This document shows, piece after piece, positions 63,392 through 64,000 of a DNA stretch of 64,000 bases (positions within the stretch are counted from its first letter, which is position 1; each line of letters starts with the position of its first letter). The translations under genes and the position numbers were made by a program. The DNA comes from Nocardiopsis mwathae. Lineage in GTDB: Bacteria; Actinomycetota; Actinomycetes; Streptosporangiales; Streptosporangiaceae. The notes under the pieces are model-generated. The model saw nothing but the letters and a program-made list of their open reading frames with translations, did no database searches and had not been told where the DNA came from. The DNA is taken from contig NZ_JACHDS010000001.1 in assembly GCF_014201195.1 (NCBI RefSeq), forward strand, positions 1,178,001 through 1,242,000, written 5' to 3'.

Positions 63392-64000
63392 CACACCCGC
63401 CCCTTTCGGACCATCCGCAGGTAGAGCACGAGCAGCCCGGCCAGCGCGAGCGTCATCAGCACGCCCAGCGCCGAGGCCGTGCCGATGTTCGCCCGGGTCA
63501 CCAGCTCCTCGTACACCCGGACCGCCACCACCTCGGTTCCGCCGGCACCGCCGGTCAGGAGCCAGATATCGGTGAAGTTCTGAAAGGACCAGATGAACCG
63601 GAGCAGCGCCAGCAGTGCGAGAACGCCCGCGAGCTGCGGCAGCAGAACGTGGCGGAACACCTGGGTGGGGGAGGCGCCGTCCACCACCGCGGCCTCCTCC
63701 AGGTCGCGCGGCACCGCCTGCAACCGCGCGGTGATGAACAGGAACGCCAGCGGGAACGACTTCCAGATCTCGAAGAGGATGACGACGCTGAGCGCGACGG
63801 GCACCGGGATCCCGGCGATGTCGATGCCGTGCGTGGTGAGGAAGTTGATCGGCGCGCTCCAGCCGAGGAAGCGTTGCCCGATCTCGTTGACCGCCCCGTA
63901 CTGGGGGTTGAGCAGGGTCGACCAGATCGTCGTGGCCGCCACCACCGGCAGCACGTAGGGCACCAGCAGCAGCCCGCGCACCGCGCCGCGGCCCGCGAAC
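63391..64000 (-). CDS. Sugar ABC transporter permease (MalF type), 5' end beyond window
   Basis: The frame is open to the right edge, so the N-terminus lies outside. The visible 202 codons have FAGRGAVRGLLLVPYVLPVV, a MalF-type pattern, then ATTIWSTLLNPQYG, the EAA loop RDLEEAAVVDGASPTQVFRHV followed by LLPQLAGV, and C-terminal ALAGLLVLYLRMVRKGRV. The downstream neighbour is its MalG-type partner. The binding protein is presumably further right. Confidence 0.88.
   Translation of the reverse strand, partial: FAGRGAVRGLLLVPYVLPVVAATTIWSTLLNPQYGAVNEIGQRFLGWSAPINFLTTHGIDIAGIPVPVALSVVILFEIWKSFPLAFLFITARLQAVPRDLEEAAVVDGASPTQVFRHVLLPQLAGVLALLALLRFIWSFQNFTDIWLLTGGAGGTEVVAVRVYEELVTRANIGTASALGVLMTLALAGLLVLYLRMVRKGRV

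Overview
The window is a high-GC chromosomal segment of an actinomycete, most likely a Nocardiopsaceae-type organism (Nocardiopsis, Thermobifida or Streptomonospora relatives). The inference rests on codon bias, frequent GTG and TTG starts, ATGA and GTGA gene overlaps, a Zur/znu operon, a leuA leader peptide and the dnaG-sigma pair. The genus cannot be fixed without a search. Most of the content is ordinary core metabolism plus two compact catabolic islands. I see no phage, plasmid, CRISPR or recognisable defence system.

Layout. 1-10453: purine and allantoin catabolism. Allantoinase (cut by the left edge) converges on a secreted M14 carboxypeptidase. Then come a nucleobase permease with an apparent frameshift, urate oxidase, hydroxyisourate hydrolase and OHCU decarboxylase on the minus strand. 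A divergent plus-strand glyoxylate route follows (hydroxypyruvate isomerase, tartronate semialdehyde reductase, glyoxylate carboligase). Two near-identical 18-bp palindromes sit in the divergent promoter. 10454-19131: leuA with a Leu-rich leader peptide, a CAP-domain protein, recO, uppS, an SGNH hydrolase, and the znuC-znuB-zur operon with a Zur box. 19441-31647: a very large teichoic-acid-type glycosyl/glycerophosphotransferase, glyS, dgt, a YdcF-type protein, ppdK and a TrhA/hemolysin III protein. 31958-35152: a sugar ABC importer lacking its ATPase. 35289-44722: dnaG, an RpoD-family sigma factor, a GH18 chitinase, a PPOX-type flavoprotein and a large FAD/Fe-S oxidoreductase. 44763-48540: small secreted or membrane proteins, a tandem pair of tRNA-Asn genes and a SAM methyltransferase.

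48809-58250 is a complete 4-hydroxybenzoate/protocatechuate (beta-ketoadipate) operon read leftwards: pcaR, then pcaI-J-F-H-G-B-D-C and pobA. PcaD and PcaC are separate genes. TGTTC-N7-GAACA palindromes lie upstream of pcaR and of pcaI, the second just downstream of a good -35/-10 pair. Beside it on the plus strand is a NitT/TauT-type ABC importer (58835-62280) that is a candidate aromatic-acid uptake system. The right edge holds two sugar ABC permease genes, the last one cut.

The most unusual non-coding signal is a family of five dispersed intergenic inverted repeats with related arms (16436, 25083, 40359, 52818, 62350). Two of them also share their loop sequence. Four lie between convergent genes, and one interrupts the pca operon between pcaG and pcaB.
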